From CAYSUS01 sp964434165 (GTDB lineage: Bacteria > Planctomycetota > Planctomycetia > Pirellulales > Thermoguttaceae): a stretch of 64,000 nt of DNA. Shown piece by piece: positions 37,032 to 45,885 of the stretch. The translations under genes were made by a program, and so were the position numbers. The DNA lies in the NCBI GenBank assembly GCA_964434165.1, contig CAYSUS010000014.1:1-64000 (forward strand), in the 5' to 3' direction. Numbering within the stretch: the stretch's first letter is position 1; each line of letters begins with the position of its first letter. The notes beneath the pieces were generated by a model, which was not told the DNA's origin, made no database searches, and was given only the letters and a program-made list of their open reading frames with translations.

Positions 37032-38063
37032 ATGTTCGTCGTTCCCAATTATCCGATCGCGGTCATCCTCTGCATCGTCACCATGCTCTGTTGGGGGTCG
37101 TGGGCGAATACCCAGAAGCTGGCCGGAAAGCGTTGGCGGTTCGAGCTGTTCTACTGGGACTACGTAATCGGCGTTTTGCTGATGGCGGTGATCTTCGCCT
37201 TCACCTTGGGCAGCACGGGAAGCGACGGCCGCGGATTCCTGGCCGATTTGCGCCAGGCCGATCCGGCCATGATCGGCTCCGCCATGCTCGGCGGCGCGAT
37301 CTTCAACCTGGCCAACATCCTCCTGGTGGCCGCGATCGCGATCGCCGGGATGTCGGTCGCCTTTCCCGTGGGCATCGGGCTGGCTCTGGTGGTCGGCGTG
37401 GTCGACAACTACCTGAAAGCAGGGCCCGACGACCGGGGCAACCCGGTCGTGCTCTTCCTGGGCGTGGGGCTGGTGGTCGCGGCGATCGTGCTCGACGCCA
37501 TGGCCTACCGCCGGCTGCCCGGTCAGGCCCAGGGCGGAGTCAAAGGGCTCGTCCTGTCGGTGCTCTGCGGTCTGTTGATGGGGTTCTTCTACGGGTTCGT
37601 GGCCAGCTCGATCACCAACCCGCCGGAGATGGAAGCCGGCAAGCTCAGCCCCTATACGGCCGTCGTCTTCTTCTCGCTCGGTATCCTCCTGAGCAACTTC
37701 GTCATCAACACGGCCGTCATGATCAAGCCGTTCACGGGCGAGCCGGTGCCGCTGGGCGATTACTTCAAGGGGTCGGCGCAGGACCATCTTTGGGGCGTGG
37801 TCGGCGGCATGATCTGGCAGGTGGGGATGACCTTGAGCATCATTGCGGGGGACAAGGCCACGTTCGCCATCTCCTACGGCCTCGGCCAGGGTGCCACGAT
37901 GGTGGCGGCCATCTGGGGCGTGTTCATCTGGAAGGAGTTCCGCGAGGCCCCGCCGGGCACCAACCGCCTGTTGGGCCTGATGTTCGCCGGATACGTGCTC
38001 GGACTGGGCCTGATCATCCTCGCGCGCAAGTGGGACGTCCTCTTCGCCGCCGCCGGGGCGTGA
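37032..38063 (+). CDS. DMT/GRP-type sugar permease, ten predicted TM helices
   Basis: A 343-residue membrane transporter of the drug/metabolite transporter superfamily, closest in pattern to glucose/ribose uptake (GRP) or ureide-permease-like proteins. I use ATG 37032 (MFVVPNYPIAVILCIVTMLC); an in-frame upstream start adds residues that do not look like part of the protein. GGAG lies about 11 bases upstream. Hydrophobic helices alternate with short loops, and the early WGSWANTQKLAG and FYWDYVIGVLLM signatures fit this group. The next gene, 110 bases downstream, is a ribokinase, so import of ribose or another pentose followed by phosphorylation is a reasonable inference. A good promoter precedes it. 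Confidence 0.78.
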   Translation: MFVVPNYPIAVILCIVTMLCWGSWANTQKLAGKRWRFELFYWDYVIGVLLMAVIFAFTLGSTGSDGRGFLADLRQADPAMIGSAMLGGAIFNLANILLVAAIAIAGMSVAFPVGIGLALVVGVVDNYLKAGPDDRGNPVVLFLGVGLVVAAIVLDAMAYRRLPGQAQGGVKGLVLSVLCGLLMGFFYGFVASSITNPPEMEAGKLSPYTAVVFFSLGILLSNFVINTAVMIKPFTGEPVPLGDYFKGSAQDHLWGVVGGMIWQVGMTLSIIAGDKATFAISYGLGQGATMVAAIWGVFIWKEFREAPPGTNRLLGLMFAGYVLGLGLIILARKWDVLFAAAGA

Positions 38064-38175
38064 ACTCCGCAAAGCCCGGGGGCGACGGGGCGCAGCAAGG
38101 GGCGCAGCAAAACGCCGGGCAAGCCCGCCGGCCAAATCGGTTTCGACCTCCTTCTCCGACCCCCGACCTCCTGCC

Positions 38176-39114
38176 ATGAAAACCCCACGCATCGTCGTCG
38201 TCGGCAGTTCGAACACCGACATGGTCGTCAAGTCGCAGCGGATCCCCGCGCCGGGCGAGACCGTGACCGGCGGCCGGTTCGTCCTCGCACCGGGAGGCAA
38301 GGGGGCCAACCAGGCCGTGGCCGCCGCGCGCCTGGGGGCCGAGGTGACGTTCGTCGCCCGGGTGGGAAGCGACATGTTCGGCGACCAGGCCGTGGCCGGG
38401 TACGAGAAGGAGGGCATCCTCACCGACCTCATCGCCCGCGACCCCGAGCTGCCCACCGGCGTGGCCCTGATCCTCGTCGATGCCACGGGCGAGAACCTGA
38501 TCTCCGTGGCCTCGGGGGCGAATCATGCCATGACCACGGCGGACGTGGACCGGGCGGCCGAGCGGATTCGCGCCGCCGACGCCGTGATGTTCCAGTTGGA
38601 GACGCCGCTGGAGGTCGTGCGCCACGCGGCGCGCCTGGCCGCCGAGGCCGGCGTGCCGGTGATCCTCGATCCCGCCCCCGCCCCGGACGAGCCGTTCGAA
38701 GCGGAGCTCCTCCGCCACGTGACCTGCCTCACGCCCAACGAGAACGAGGCCCAGCGCCTGACCCGGATGCCGGTTAGCGACGAGGCCACGGCCCGGGCCG
38801 CGGCAGAAAGGCTGCTGGGCGCCGGGGTGGGGAATGTCGTGATCACGCTCGGCGCGAAGGGGGCGCTGGTGGCCTCGGCCGCGGGGGCCGAGATGGTGCC
38901 GAGCCGTGCCGTGGAGTCCCTGGACAGCACGGCGGCGGGCGACGCCTTCAACGGAGGCCTGGCCGTGACGCTGGGGCGAGGGAAGTCGCTGGCTGAGGCC
39001 GTACGCTATGCGAGCCTCGTGGGGGCCCTGTCGGTCACCCGGATGGGCGCCCAGCCCTCGCTCCCCACGGCCGACGAAGTGGCCCGATTCGCCGAGGCCC
39101 CGCCGGCGGGCTAA
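38176..39114 (+). CDS. rbsK: Ribokinase
   Basis: RbsK phosphorylates ribose at O5 with ATP in the cytosol. This 312-residue PfkB-family protein shows the substrate-side block VVVGSSNTDMVVKSQRIPAP, the GGKGANQAVAAARLGA motif, the lid region with VRHAARLAAEAGVPVILDPA, the Asn/Glu block LTPNENEAQRL and the catalytic DSTAAGDAFNGGLA near residue 255, in which the Asp is the base. Length is normal. Its position after a GRP-type sugar permease supports ribose use. No rbsD or LacI-type regulator is nearby. Confidence 0.94.
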   Translation: MKTPRIVVVGSSNTDMVVKSQRIPAPGETVTGGRFVLAPGGKGANQAVAAARLGAEVTFVARVGSDMFGDQAVAGYEKEGILTDLIARDPELPTGVALILVDATGENLISVASGANHAMTTADVDRAAERIRAADAVMFQLETPLEVVRHAARLAAEAGVPVILDPAPAPDEPFEAELLRHVTCLTPNENEAQRLTRMPVSDEATARAAAERLLGAGVGNVVITLGAKGALVASAAGAEMVPSRAVESLDSTAAGDAFNGGLAVTLGRGKSLAEAVRYASLVGALSVTRMGAQPSLPTADEVARFAEAPPAG

Positions 39115-39227
39115 CGCTTTCGTAACACGGTGCGGGTATCAAGGGCGTTTCGGCCCCCAGCGGTCAACCGACATCCGAGCCCGGCCGCGGCACAGGATCC
39201 ACGCTCGACGACCTGGGAGAATCTACC

Positions 39228-39827
39228 ATGGAAGACCTGATCAACACGGCGCTGAACTTCCTTCAAGGCGGGCTGTTCTGGGGAGTGATCCTTCTTGTGG
39301 TGGTCGTGGTGCTGTTCGGCGCGTTCCGTTTCCTCACGGGGGGAGGGCGGACGCCGAAGGGCAAGCCCCAGGACCTGACGATCAACGTGATGCAGTTGGG
39401 CACGCAGGGTCCTCCGGGCGGCTCGCCCTCGTTGGAGTTCTACAACGTGCCCGTCCGACTCGCGGCCATCGTCGTGGCCCCGGCCGGGCGCGTGCGCGAG
39501 CTGCCTCCGCTAAACCAGTTGGACGACCTGTTCGACGCCGTCGTGCCGGGCCTGGCACGGGTCGTGGCGGCGCATCGCCCCCTGGTCCGCAAGTGGCCGC
39601 CGCAGCCCAGCGCCCGGGGGTTCGCCCACATGTTCTTCGGCCATGCCAAGCTTCCCGGACAAGGCGGCAAGGGCACGCCCTGGTCCTCGGCCGCGGGCCT
39701 GTTCAAGGTCGAGGGCCAGGCCATGATGGCCGGCATGGTGCTGCGGACCGACGAGCCCAGCAGCCACAGCCAGGAGATCGTCGAGAGCGAAGAGCAGTGG
39801 CTGCGGTTGCTGAAGGTCATGGGGTGA
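39228..39827 (+). CDS. Membrane-anchored protein of unknown function
   Basis: A 199-residue protein with one N-terminal TM helix (LFWGVILLVVVVVLFGAFRF) and a mostly soluble remainder with Pro-rich linkers (QGPPGGSPSLEF). The segment NVPVRLAAIVVAPAGR and the last third, with a VEGQAMMAGMVLRTDE stretch, look conserved-domain-like, but I recognise no named family. The start follows GGGAG about 8 bases upstream. It comes about 110 bases after rbsK on the same strand and a strong hairpin follows, so it may be the last gene of the transporter-ribokinase transcript. I am confident that it is coding, not about its role. Confidence 0.68.
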   Translation: MEDLINTALNFLQGGLFWGVILLVVVVVLFGAFRFLTGGGRTPKGKPQDLTINVMQLGTQGPPGGSPSLEFYNVPVRLAAIVVAPAGRVRELPPLNQLDDLFDAVVPGLARVVAAHRPLVRKWPPQPSARGFAHMFFGHAKLPGQGGKGTPWSSAAGLFKVEGQAMMAGMVLRTDEPSSHSQEIVESEEQWLRLLKVMG

Positions 39828-39842
39828 CGCTCCCCGGCTTCA

Positions 39843-39873
39843 GACTTCCGAAGTCCCGCCGACTTCGGAAGTC
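39843..39873. terminator. 13-bp hairpin after the ribokinase transcript
   Basis: GACTTCCGAAGTC (39843-39855) and GACTTCGGAAGTC (39861-39873) form a perfect 13-bp stem around CCGCC. No T-run follows. The arms are themselves nearly palindromic, so the element could also be a mobile repeat. Confidence 0.6.
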
Positions 39874-39976
39874 CCGGCCAAACGTCGCCGGCAGGGTCCG
39901 CCAGCGTTACCATGGTTCTCCTGGCGGACGTCTCGCGCTCCGAGACCTGACTCGACCCCTTGCATCAGGAAGACAG

Positions 39977-41356
39977 ATGATCGCCATCGACGATAGCCTC
40001 CGGGTCCAGGACCTCGCCGGGAAGATCGAGCGGATGTGGGACCTCTCGGCCGGCAAGATCCTGGCCGTCGAAGACAGCTTCAAGCCGGACCAGGGGGCGC
40101 CGGTCTTCACCGTGGAAGGCCGCTACGTGGCCCAGGGATGGACCGAGTGGACCCAGGGCTTCCAGTTCGGATCGGCCATCCTCCAATGCGACGCGACGGG
40201 CGACGAGCGGTTCCTCACGATCGGCCGACGGGCCACGGTCGAGCGCATGGCCCCGCACGTGACCCACTTCGGCGTGCACGACCACGGCTTCAACAACGTG
40301 AGCACCTACGGCAACCTCAGACGCCTGATGCTCGAGGGCCGCATCGAGCTGAACCCGCGGGAGCTGGAGTTCTACGAGCTGGCCCTGAAGGCCTCGGGCG
40401 CGGTCCAGGCCGCGCGGTGGAGCCGCACGATCGACGGCGACGGCTACGTCTGTTCGTTCAACGGCCCGCACTCGCTGTTCTGCGACACGATCCGCTCGCT
40501 GCGGTCGCTGGCCGTGGCGCACCAGCTCGGCCACGCCCTGTGCGGCGAGAACGACCAGCGCGCGAGCCTCCTGGACCGGCTGGTGCAGCACGCGAGGAGC
40601 ACCGCGCGGTACAACGTTTACTACGGCGAGGGGCGCGACGCCTACGACGTGCGCGGGCGCGTGGCCCACGAGAGCATCTTCAACCCGAGCGACGGGCGCT
40701 ACCGCTGCCCGAGCACGCAACAGGGGTATTCGCCCTTTACGACCTGGACGCGGGGGCTGGCCTGGATCATGGCGGGCTACCCCGAGCAGTTGGGCTGGCT
40801 GGCCACGCGGTCCGACGCCGAGCTGGAGCCGCTGGGCGGACGCAAAGAGATCGAGGCCATGATGCACCGGGCCGCCACGGCCGCCTGCGACTTCTACCTG
40901 GAAAACACCCCCACCGACGGCGTTCCCTACTGGGACACGGGAGCCCCGGGCCTGGTGCGCCTGGGCGACTACCTGGGGCGGCCCGCCGATCCTTTCAACG
41001 ACCACGAGCCGGTCGACAGCTCGGCCGCGGCGATCGCCTGCCAGGGGCTGCTGCGCCTGGGACGGTATCTCCAGGAGCGCGGGCAGGGCGACGGCGGCCG
41101 TCGCTACTTCCAGGCCGGGCTGACCGTGCTCCGCACCTTGCTCGACGAGCCGTACCTGAGCACGGACGCGGCGCACCAGGGCCTTCTGCTCCACACGATC
41201 TATCACCGGCCGCGGGGATGGGACCACGTGCCCGACGGCTCGAAGATCCCCCGCGGCGAGTCGTGCATGTGGGGCGATTACCACCTGCGCGAGGCGGCCC
41301 TCTACGTGCAGCGCCTGGCCCGGGGCGAGGCGGTCTATACCTTCTTCGGTCCGTAG
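39977..41356 (+). CDS. GH88/GH105-like unsaturated glucuronyl hydrolase
   Basis: A 459-residue alpha/alpha-barrel protein resembling unsaturated glucuronyl/galacturonyl hydrolases, which remove the 4,5-unsaturated uronic acid left by polysaccharide lyases. There is no signal peptide, so it is likely cytosolic. Markers are FGVHDHGFNNVSTYG with a candidate catalytic Asp, the CSFNGPHSLFCDTIRSL block, WTRGLAWIMAGYPEQLGW, YLENTPTDGVPYWDTGAP and NDHEPVDSSAAAIACQGLL, an arrangement typical of the family. AGGAAG lies just upstream of ATG 39977. It could work with the rhamnogalacturonan-lyase-like and oligogalacturonate-lyase-like genes in the same region, which is inference from context. Confidence 0.85.
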   Translation: MIAIDDSLRVQDLAGKIERMWDLSAGKILAVEDSFKPDQGAPVFTVEGRYVAQGWTEWTQGFQFGSAILQCDATGDERFLTIGRRATVERMAPHVTHFGVHDHGFNNVSTYGNLRRLMLEGRIELNPRELEFYELALKASGAVQAARWSRTIDGDGYVCSFNGPHSLFCDTIRSLRSLAVAHQLGHALCGENDQRASLLDRLVQHARSTARYNVYYGEGRDAYDVRGRVAHESIFNPSDGRYRCPSTQQGYSPFTTWTRGLAWIMAGYPEQLGWLATRSDAELEPLGGRKEIEAMMHRAATAACDFYLENTPTDGVPYWDTGAPGLVRLGDYLGRPADPFNDHEPVDSSAAAIACQGLLRLGRYLQERGQGDGGRRYFQAGLTVLRTLLDEPYLSTDAAHQGLLLHTIYHRPRGWDHVPDGSKIPRGESCMWGDYHLREAALYVQRLARGEAVYTFFGP

Positions 41357-41368
41357 CGGCGGCTGGCT

Positions 41369-41415
41369 GGTTCCCACGCTCCGCACGGCCGATACCCACG
41401 CAGAGCGTGGGAACC
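41369..41415. terminator. Hairpin between convergent GH88-like and cation-efflux genes
   Basis: GGTTCCCACGCTC (41369-41381) and GAGCGTGGGAACC (41403-41415) form a perfect 13-bp stem with a 21-base loop. It lies between two convergent genes, so it may terminate both. The GTTCCCACGCTC core also looks like a recurrent repeat. Confidence 0.65.
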
Positions 41416-41433
41416 CGGGGTGCCGAGGCTGCT

Positions 41434-42339
41434 TCACACGACCGGCTCACAGTGGCCGAAATCCTCGGGCTCGATCTGGATCGTGATGTGATCGATGCCG
41501 AACCGCTGATGCAGGCTAGCGCGGAGGGACTTGAGCACGTCGCCGGGCCGGGCACCCTCCGCCAGGGCCACGTGGGCGGAGAGGGAGTCCAGGCCGCTGG
41601 TGATGGTCCACACGTGGAGGTCGTGGCAGTTGAGCACGCCCGGCGTGGCGGCAATCGTCCGCTGCACCTCGTCCACGTCGATTCCGCGCGGGGCGTATTC
41701 CAACAGCACGGCGGTCGATTCGGCCACGAGGCGCCACGCGGAGTAGATCACCAGGCAGCCGATGGCCGCCGAGATGGCCGGATCGGCCCAGTTCCAGTGG
41801 AAGGCCCAGATCAGCCCCGCGGCCGCGATCGCCCCGACGCTGCCCAGGGCGTCGGTCAGCACGTGCAGCCAGGCCCCGCGCACGTTGAGGCTCTCCTCGC
41901 GCCCGCCGCCGAGAATGCCCAGCGCCACGACGTTGACGACGAGTCCTCCGGCCGCCACGGCCATCATGGCGGCGCCCCACACCTCGGGCGGCTCGCGAAG
42001 GCGGCGGTACGCCTCGACGAAGATGTAGATCGACACGGCGATCAGGGCCGCCCCATTCACCAAGGCCGCCAGGATCTCCACGCGGTAATAGCCCCACGTC
42101 CGCTGCGGCGTGGCCGGCCGGTCGGCGATCCACACGGCGAACAGCGACAGCGCCAGCGCCGCGGCGTCGGAGAGCATGTGTCCGGCGTCGGCCAACAGGG
42201 CCAGCGAGTTGGTGAGCAGCCCGCCTACGATCTCGGCCACCATGTAGCCGGCCGCGAGCAGGAAGGCGATCGCCAGGCGGCGGCGGTTGGCCACCCCGCG
42301 CCGGGCGTGCGTGTGGTGGTGGGAATGGGAATGCGCCAT
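41434..42339 (-). CDS. Cation diffusion facilitator (CzcD-type) efflux protein
   Basis: A 301-residue inner-membrane exporter of divalent cations such as zinc, in exchange for protons. The N-terminus is His-rich (MAHSHSHHHTHARRG). The signature LTNSLALLADAGHMLSDAAALA holds the HxxxD metal site in TM2, and LNVRGAWLHVLTDALGSVGA holds the second in TM5. Six TM helices are followed by a cytosolic C-terminal domain starting LLEYAPRGIDVDEV with NCHDLHVWTITSGL. The start is the ATG before the His-rich segment; the frame extends upstream without homology. It is convergent with the GH88-like gene and no regulator gene is adjacent. Confidence 0.95.
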   Translation of the reverse strand: MAHSHSHHHTHARRGVANRRRLAIAFLLAAGYMVAEIVGGLLTNSLALLADAGHMLSDAAALALSLFAVWIADRPATPQRTWGYYRVEILAALVNGAALIAVSIYIFVEAYRRLREPPEVWGAAMMAVAAGGLVVNVVALGILGGGREESLNVRGAWLHVLTDALGSVGAIAAAGLIWAFHWNWADPAISAAIGCLVIYSAWRLVAESTAVLLEYAPRGIDVDEVQRTIAATPGVLNCHDLHVWTITSGLDSLSAHVALAEGARPGDVLKSLRASLHQRFGIDHITIQIEPEDFGHCEPVV

Positions 42340-42460
42340 AATGCCGGGCAGGCTGCGTGTGTTCTCGCAATTGTACGTTACCGACTCGGCGCGACCACCC
42401 GCGGAGCTCGCTGTCCGCGGCGCCCTTCCCGACCTCACGAAACGCCGGAACCGCGTGATC

Positions 42461-43606
42461 ATGTCCTCACCGGAGCTACGACCTTCCGACCGCTTCGCGC
42501 GCCTCACCGCCCCGGAGACGGGGCGCGCGGCCGTGCAGCTCACGTCCGGCCCGGGGCACTGCTACCCGCTTTACTACTACGTGCCGTCGTTGACGGCCGA
42601 TGGGCGGTACCTGGTGCACCACCGCGCGTGGGACGGCCAGGTGCAGCTCTTCCGACTGGACCTTGCGAGCGGCGAGTCGGTGCAGCTCACCCGCGCGCGA
42701 TCGGCCGACGCGCGGTGGCGTCCGTGGCAAACGGACTCGGGCACGGGCGTGCTCGACTTCCGTAGCGTGCTCAACCGGGCGCGCGACGAAGTCATCTACT
42801 TCGAGGAGCGGCAGGGCAGGGCGGTCCACGTGGAATCGCTCGAAGACCGGCCGCTGTTCGAGCTGCCGCGGGGACGCGAGGCCATCGGCCAGAACGGCTG
42901 CACGCCCGACGGCCGCCACTTCGCCTTCGTCCATGCCCCCGCGGGGAGCCAGTACGGCGAGCCGTGCCAGGGGGCCGCCGTGGCCGCGTACGACTTCGAG
43001 ACGGCCGCGGTCCGCGATCTGCTCGCGATCGACGCGGCCATCGATCACGTCACGCCGTACGACAACCGGCACATAGTGTTCTCTCACCCCGACCGCATCA
43101 CGGGCATCATGCTGGCAAGCCTCGAGGGCGGAGCGTGGCGCACCCTGCGCGACGACGAGCCGGGAGCCGAGGGGCGCATCGTCCACGCGGCGATGACCGC
43201 CCGCGGCATCGCGTACGAGGTGCCGGACGCCCGACGGGCGGGGCTGCTCGATCCGCGCTCGGGCAGGCGAGTCGAGTGGGCGCTTGCCGAGTCGTTCGGC
43301 TACGTGCACTCGGGGCGCGACCCCGAGGGGCGACTCCTGTTTTACGAGAACGCCGACGCCTTCCACAACCCGACGGTGCACGACCTGTGGGCGCTTCGTC
43401 GCGTCAGTCCCGACGGCCGGGGCCAGTGGCAGCGCCTGGTCGGCAACTGGCCGACCTACGCCACGGGGCAGCGGGCGCACTTCCACCCGCAGCTCCTGCC
43501 CGACCGGCGGTGGCTGCTCCTGACCGCCGGCGACCCGGCGACGCGCACGGACCAGGTGTTCCTGCTGGACGTGTCGGAGATGGGGGAGACGGAGGGGATC
43601 GTATAG
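42461..43606 (+). CDS. Oligogalacturonate-lyase-like (PL22-type) beta-propeller protein
   Basis: A 381-residue WD40-like beta-propeller with features of oligogalacturonate lyases (PL22), which cleave unsaturated galacturonate oligosaccharides: YYVPSLTADGRYLVHHRAWD near the N-terminus, GQVQLFRLDLASGESVQLT as the first blade, NGCTPDGRHFAFVHAPAG and the later FYENADAFHNPTVHDLWALR, in which His residues may bind the metal. The start is MSSPELRPSDRFARLT. The frame continues far upstream in shadow. There is no signal peptide, so it is probably cytosolic, and together with the GH88-like enzyme it fits breakdown of pectin-type oligomers. Assigned by pattern, not by exact family match. Confidence 0.72.
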   Translation: MSSPELRPSDRFARLTAPETGRAAVQLTSGPGHCYPLYYYVPSLTADGRYLVHHRAWDGQVQLFRLDLASGESVQLTRARSADARWRPWQTDSGTGVLDFRSVLNRARDEVIYFEERQGRAVHVESLEDRPLFELPRGREAIGQNGCTPDGRHFAFVHAPAGSQYGEPCQGAAVAAYDFETAAVRDLLAIDAAIDHVTPYDNRHIVFSHPDRITGIMLASLEGGAWRTLRDDEPGAEGRIVHAAMTARGIAYEVPDARRAGLLDPRSGRRVEWALAESFGYVHSGRDPEGRLLFYENADAFHNPTVHDLWALRRVSPDGRGQWQRLVGNWPTYATGQRAHFHPQLLPDRRWLLLTAGDPATRTDQVFLLDVSEMGETEGIV

Positions 43607-43615
43607 CCCGCTGTG

Positions 43616-43858
43616 CTACTTGCCCTTCCGCTTCCCTCTCGCGCGCCGCCGCGGCGTGATCTCCAGGTCGGTGACCCGCGCCAGGTCGATGATGTTGACC
43701 GTGTCGTCCGGCTGGCAAACGGTCAGGGTGCGACCGCCAGGGGGGGCCATGAAGAACTCGCGATGGCTGACCGGCACGGACCGTCCAGGCGCCGGGTGCA
43801 TCACGAAGGGACGAAACGGCTGGCTGTTGTAGGCGCTTCGCACCTGATCGATGGTCAT
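43616..43858 (-). CDS. Small conserved planctomycete-type protein
   Basis: An 80-residue protein (MTIDQVRSAYNSQPFRPFVM...) ending in a very basic tail (TPRRRARGKRKGK). The core FRPFVMHPAPGRSVPVSHRE and FFMAPPGGRTLTVCQPDDTV is a compact single domain I have seen in many planctomycete genomes as an uncharacterised small protein. It is probably a small beta-rich fold. A longer upstream frame is not part of it. It ends 10 bases after the end of the convergent propeller gene. No functional clue is available. Confidence 0.7.
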   Translation of the reverse strand: MTIDQVRSAYNSQPFRPFVMHPAPGRSVPVSHREFFMAPPGGRTLTVCQPDDTVNIIDLARVTDLEITPRRRARGKRKGK

Positions 43859-44010
43859 GAGAAAGCACCTCGTCCGGGACCGCTTCGAGCTGGCCGGAGG
43901 AATCGCAGCGCGAAGCGTGGGCGAGGGATGCTCCGAGGACAGTCTCCCCCTCGCCGACGCTTCGGGCTTGGTTGCCGAGCGCAATCCGAGATCGAGGCGT
44001 TGACTGAGCT

Positions 44011-45654
44011 CTAATGTCCCGCCAGGTAGCTCGCATCGACCGGGTAGTTCCGGAACCGGATCGAGTAGGCCTTTTCGAACCACGCGCGGATGTGCGTCTC
44101 ACAAGCCGGGTCGTACTCGGGGGCGACGAACAGCGTGCGCCCGTCGAGCGGCTGGCGGATCTCGCCGTCCTCGACGATCACCTGGCCCGACTTGATCACG
44201 TACCGCGGCAGTTGGAACATCGCCTCGGCGTTCTCGTGCGGCGCGTAGATCGTCACGTCCGCGTCCGCCCCGGGTCCGAGATGGCCCTTGTTCTGAAGGC
44301 CGAGGATCCTCGCCGGGCCGGCCCGCGTGATGATGCAAATCTCCGAGAGGCTGTATTCGCGGTCCAGCTCCCCCAGGCGGCTCCGCTCGCGGACCTTCGG
44401 AGGGCAAGTCTTCAACACGTCGTGCCGGTACGTGCGGTCCATCAGCAGGCGGATGATCTGCGGGTAGGCCAGGAACGAGCCGCCGTTGGGATGGTCGGTG
44501 CTCATCACCACGCGCCACGGGTCCTCGACCAGCAGGTACCACTCCAGGCCGATCGCCCACTGCAGGGCGTGCACGAGGCTCTGGTTCTTGTATTCGATGG
44601 GGACGATGCCGCAGCCGGCCTCCTGCTCCACGTCGCCCGAGAACCACTTGGTGCGGTAGATATTATGAAGGTAATACCCCAGCGGCCCGTCGCCGGTCAG
44701 GCTCGTGGTCCGGCCGAACAGGACCTGTCCCACGTCCACGGTGAGGTGCTCGCGGGCGTTGACGTACTCGGCCAGGGGGACGACCTGGGAGTTGAACGTG
44801 TCTTCGTCCCCTTCGCCGCCCCCGTAGCTGTGGAACTGGATGTGCGTGAGGTGACCGCGCCGTCCGTCGAGGGCCTTCATCGTCTCCAACGTGGTCGTCC
44901 AGTTGCCGGGCAGGCCGAGGTTGTTGCCGTGGACGTGGACGGCGTGCGGCAGTTGCAGGTCGTCCACGGCCCCGGCCACGCCCGCGATGATCTGGCGCGG
45001 CGTGACGCCGAAATGGTCCACCGGGTCGTCCAGCCCCGTGACGTTGCCGGCCTGGCGCTGCTTCCAGGCCTCGACGCCGCCGGGGTTGACGAGCTTGCAC
45101 GCGTAGGCCTTGGCCGCGCCGAGGAGCCACGCGGTGAAGTCGCGCAGCCGCCCGGGCTCGCCCTGCTTGATGCACTGCATCACGTAGTGGTTATTGCCCA
45201 GGAGGACGTAGAAGCCCTTGTCGATGCACGGCGTATCGGCCAGCTCCTCGTGGGCGTGGCGCGCGGCCAGGGGCGGCACGGCGGCGTCGAAGGCCGTCGT
45301 GTAGCCCAGCCCCGCGTACTTGTACCCCGTGGCGAACGTGCTGGGCACGCTCCCCAGCGTCCCGCTGTGCGTCAGGGCCGTGCGGCGGACCGGCTCGTCG
45401 GCCCGCTTCTCCTCGGGACGCATCTTCCGGGCCGTATTCACCTTGGGCCCGGCGATGTGGCAGTGCATGTCGATGCCGCCGGGCATCACGACCAGGCCTG
45501 CCGCGTCGATCGTGCGGTCCGCGCGGATCTCGCGGTCGTCCGGCGGGGACGCGATCCTCCCCTCGGCGATCCACAGGTCCATGACCTCGCCGTGGATGCC
45601 GTTGGCGGGGTCATAGACCGTGCCGCCTGCGATCTTCATCGTGTGGTGCTGCAT
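44011..45654 (-). CDS. fhcA: Formylmethanofuran dehydrogenase subunit A homologue (FhcA)
   Basis: A 547-residue amidohydrolase, subunit A of the formyltransferase/hydrolase complex, which in methylotrophs and planctomycetes releases formate from formyl-H4MPT/methanofuran intermediates of C1 metabolism. Metal-binding features are the HxH in PGGIDMHCHIAGPK, the likely carboxylated Lys in AYACKLVNPGG, HVHGNNLGLPGN, LTHIQFHSYGGGEGDED and the Asp in MSTDHPNGGSF. Family blocks such as GYKYAGLGYTTAFDAAVPP are intact. The start may be ATG 45654 or 45639, neither with a good ribosome site. It is a lone gene: fhcB, fhcC, fhcD and the H4MPT genes are not in this window, so it may serve a complex encoded elsewhere. 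Confidence 0.9.
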   Translation of the reverse strand: MQHHTMKIAGGTVYDPANGIHGEVMDLWIAEGRIASPPDDREIRADRTIDAAGLVVMPGGIDMHCHIAGPKVNTARKMRPEEKRADEPVRRTALTHSGTLGSVPSTFATGYKYAGLGYTTAFDAAVPPLAARHAHEELADTPCIDKGFYVLLGNNHYVMQCIKQGEPGRLRDFTAWLLGAAKAYACKLVNPGGVEAWKQRQAGNVTGLDDPVDHFGVTPRQIIAGVAGAVDDLQLPHAVHVHGNNLGLPGNWTTTLETMKALDGRRGHLTHIQFHSYGGGEGDEDTFNSQVVPLAEYVNAREHLTVDVGQVLFGRTTSLTGDGPLGYYLHNIYRTKWFSGDVEQEAGCGIVPIEYKNQSLVHALQWAIGLEWYLLVEDPWRVVMSTDHPNGGSFLAYPQIIRLLMDRTYRHDVLKTCPPKVRERSRLGELDREYSLSEICIITRAGPARILGLQNKGHLGPGADADVTIYAPHENAEAMFQLPRYVIKSGQVIVEDGEIRQPLDGRTLFVAPEYDPACETHIRAWFEKAYSIRFRNYPVDASYLAGH

Positions 45655-45885
45655 GTCTGAGGAGGTGCCGGGAGCGAGACGCCCCGGTCCGTCGGTTGAG
45701 GCCCCGAGGAGTCCTGGATCGCCATGCGTGATTCCGGGAGGAGGGGCCAGGATCCTCCTGCCCGAGCGGCCGGAAGGGTGCCTGGTACCAAAGGATGCCG
45801 ATCCCTCTTCCCTCCGCGTCCACGGCCAATGAGCCGGCGGCTAGCATCATCCTAACGGTTGGCGCGCCAGAGAGTAGGTCCACCG

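Noticed and set aside
36825..38486. Very long minus-strand extension of the rhamnogalacturonan-lyase-like gene
   Set aside because: It lies antisense to the transporter and rbsK. The ATG at 36824 has GGAGGAG and a signal peptide.
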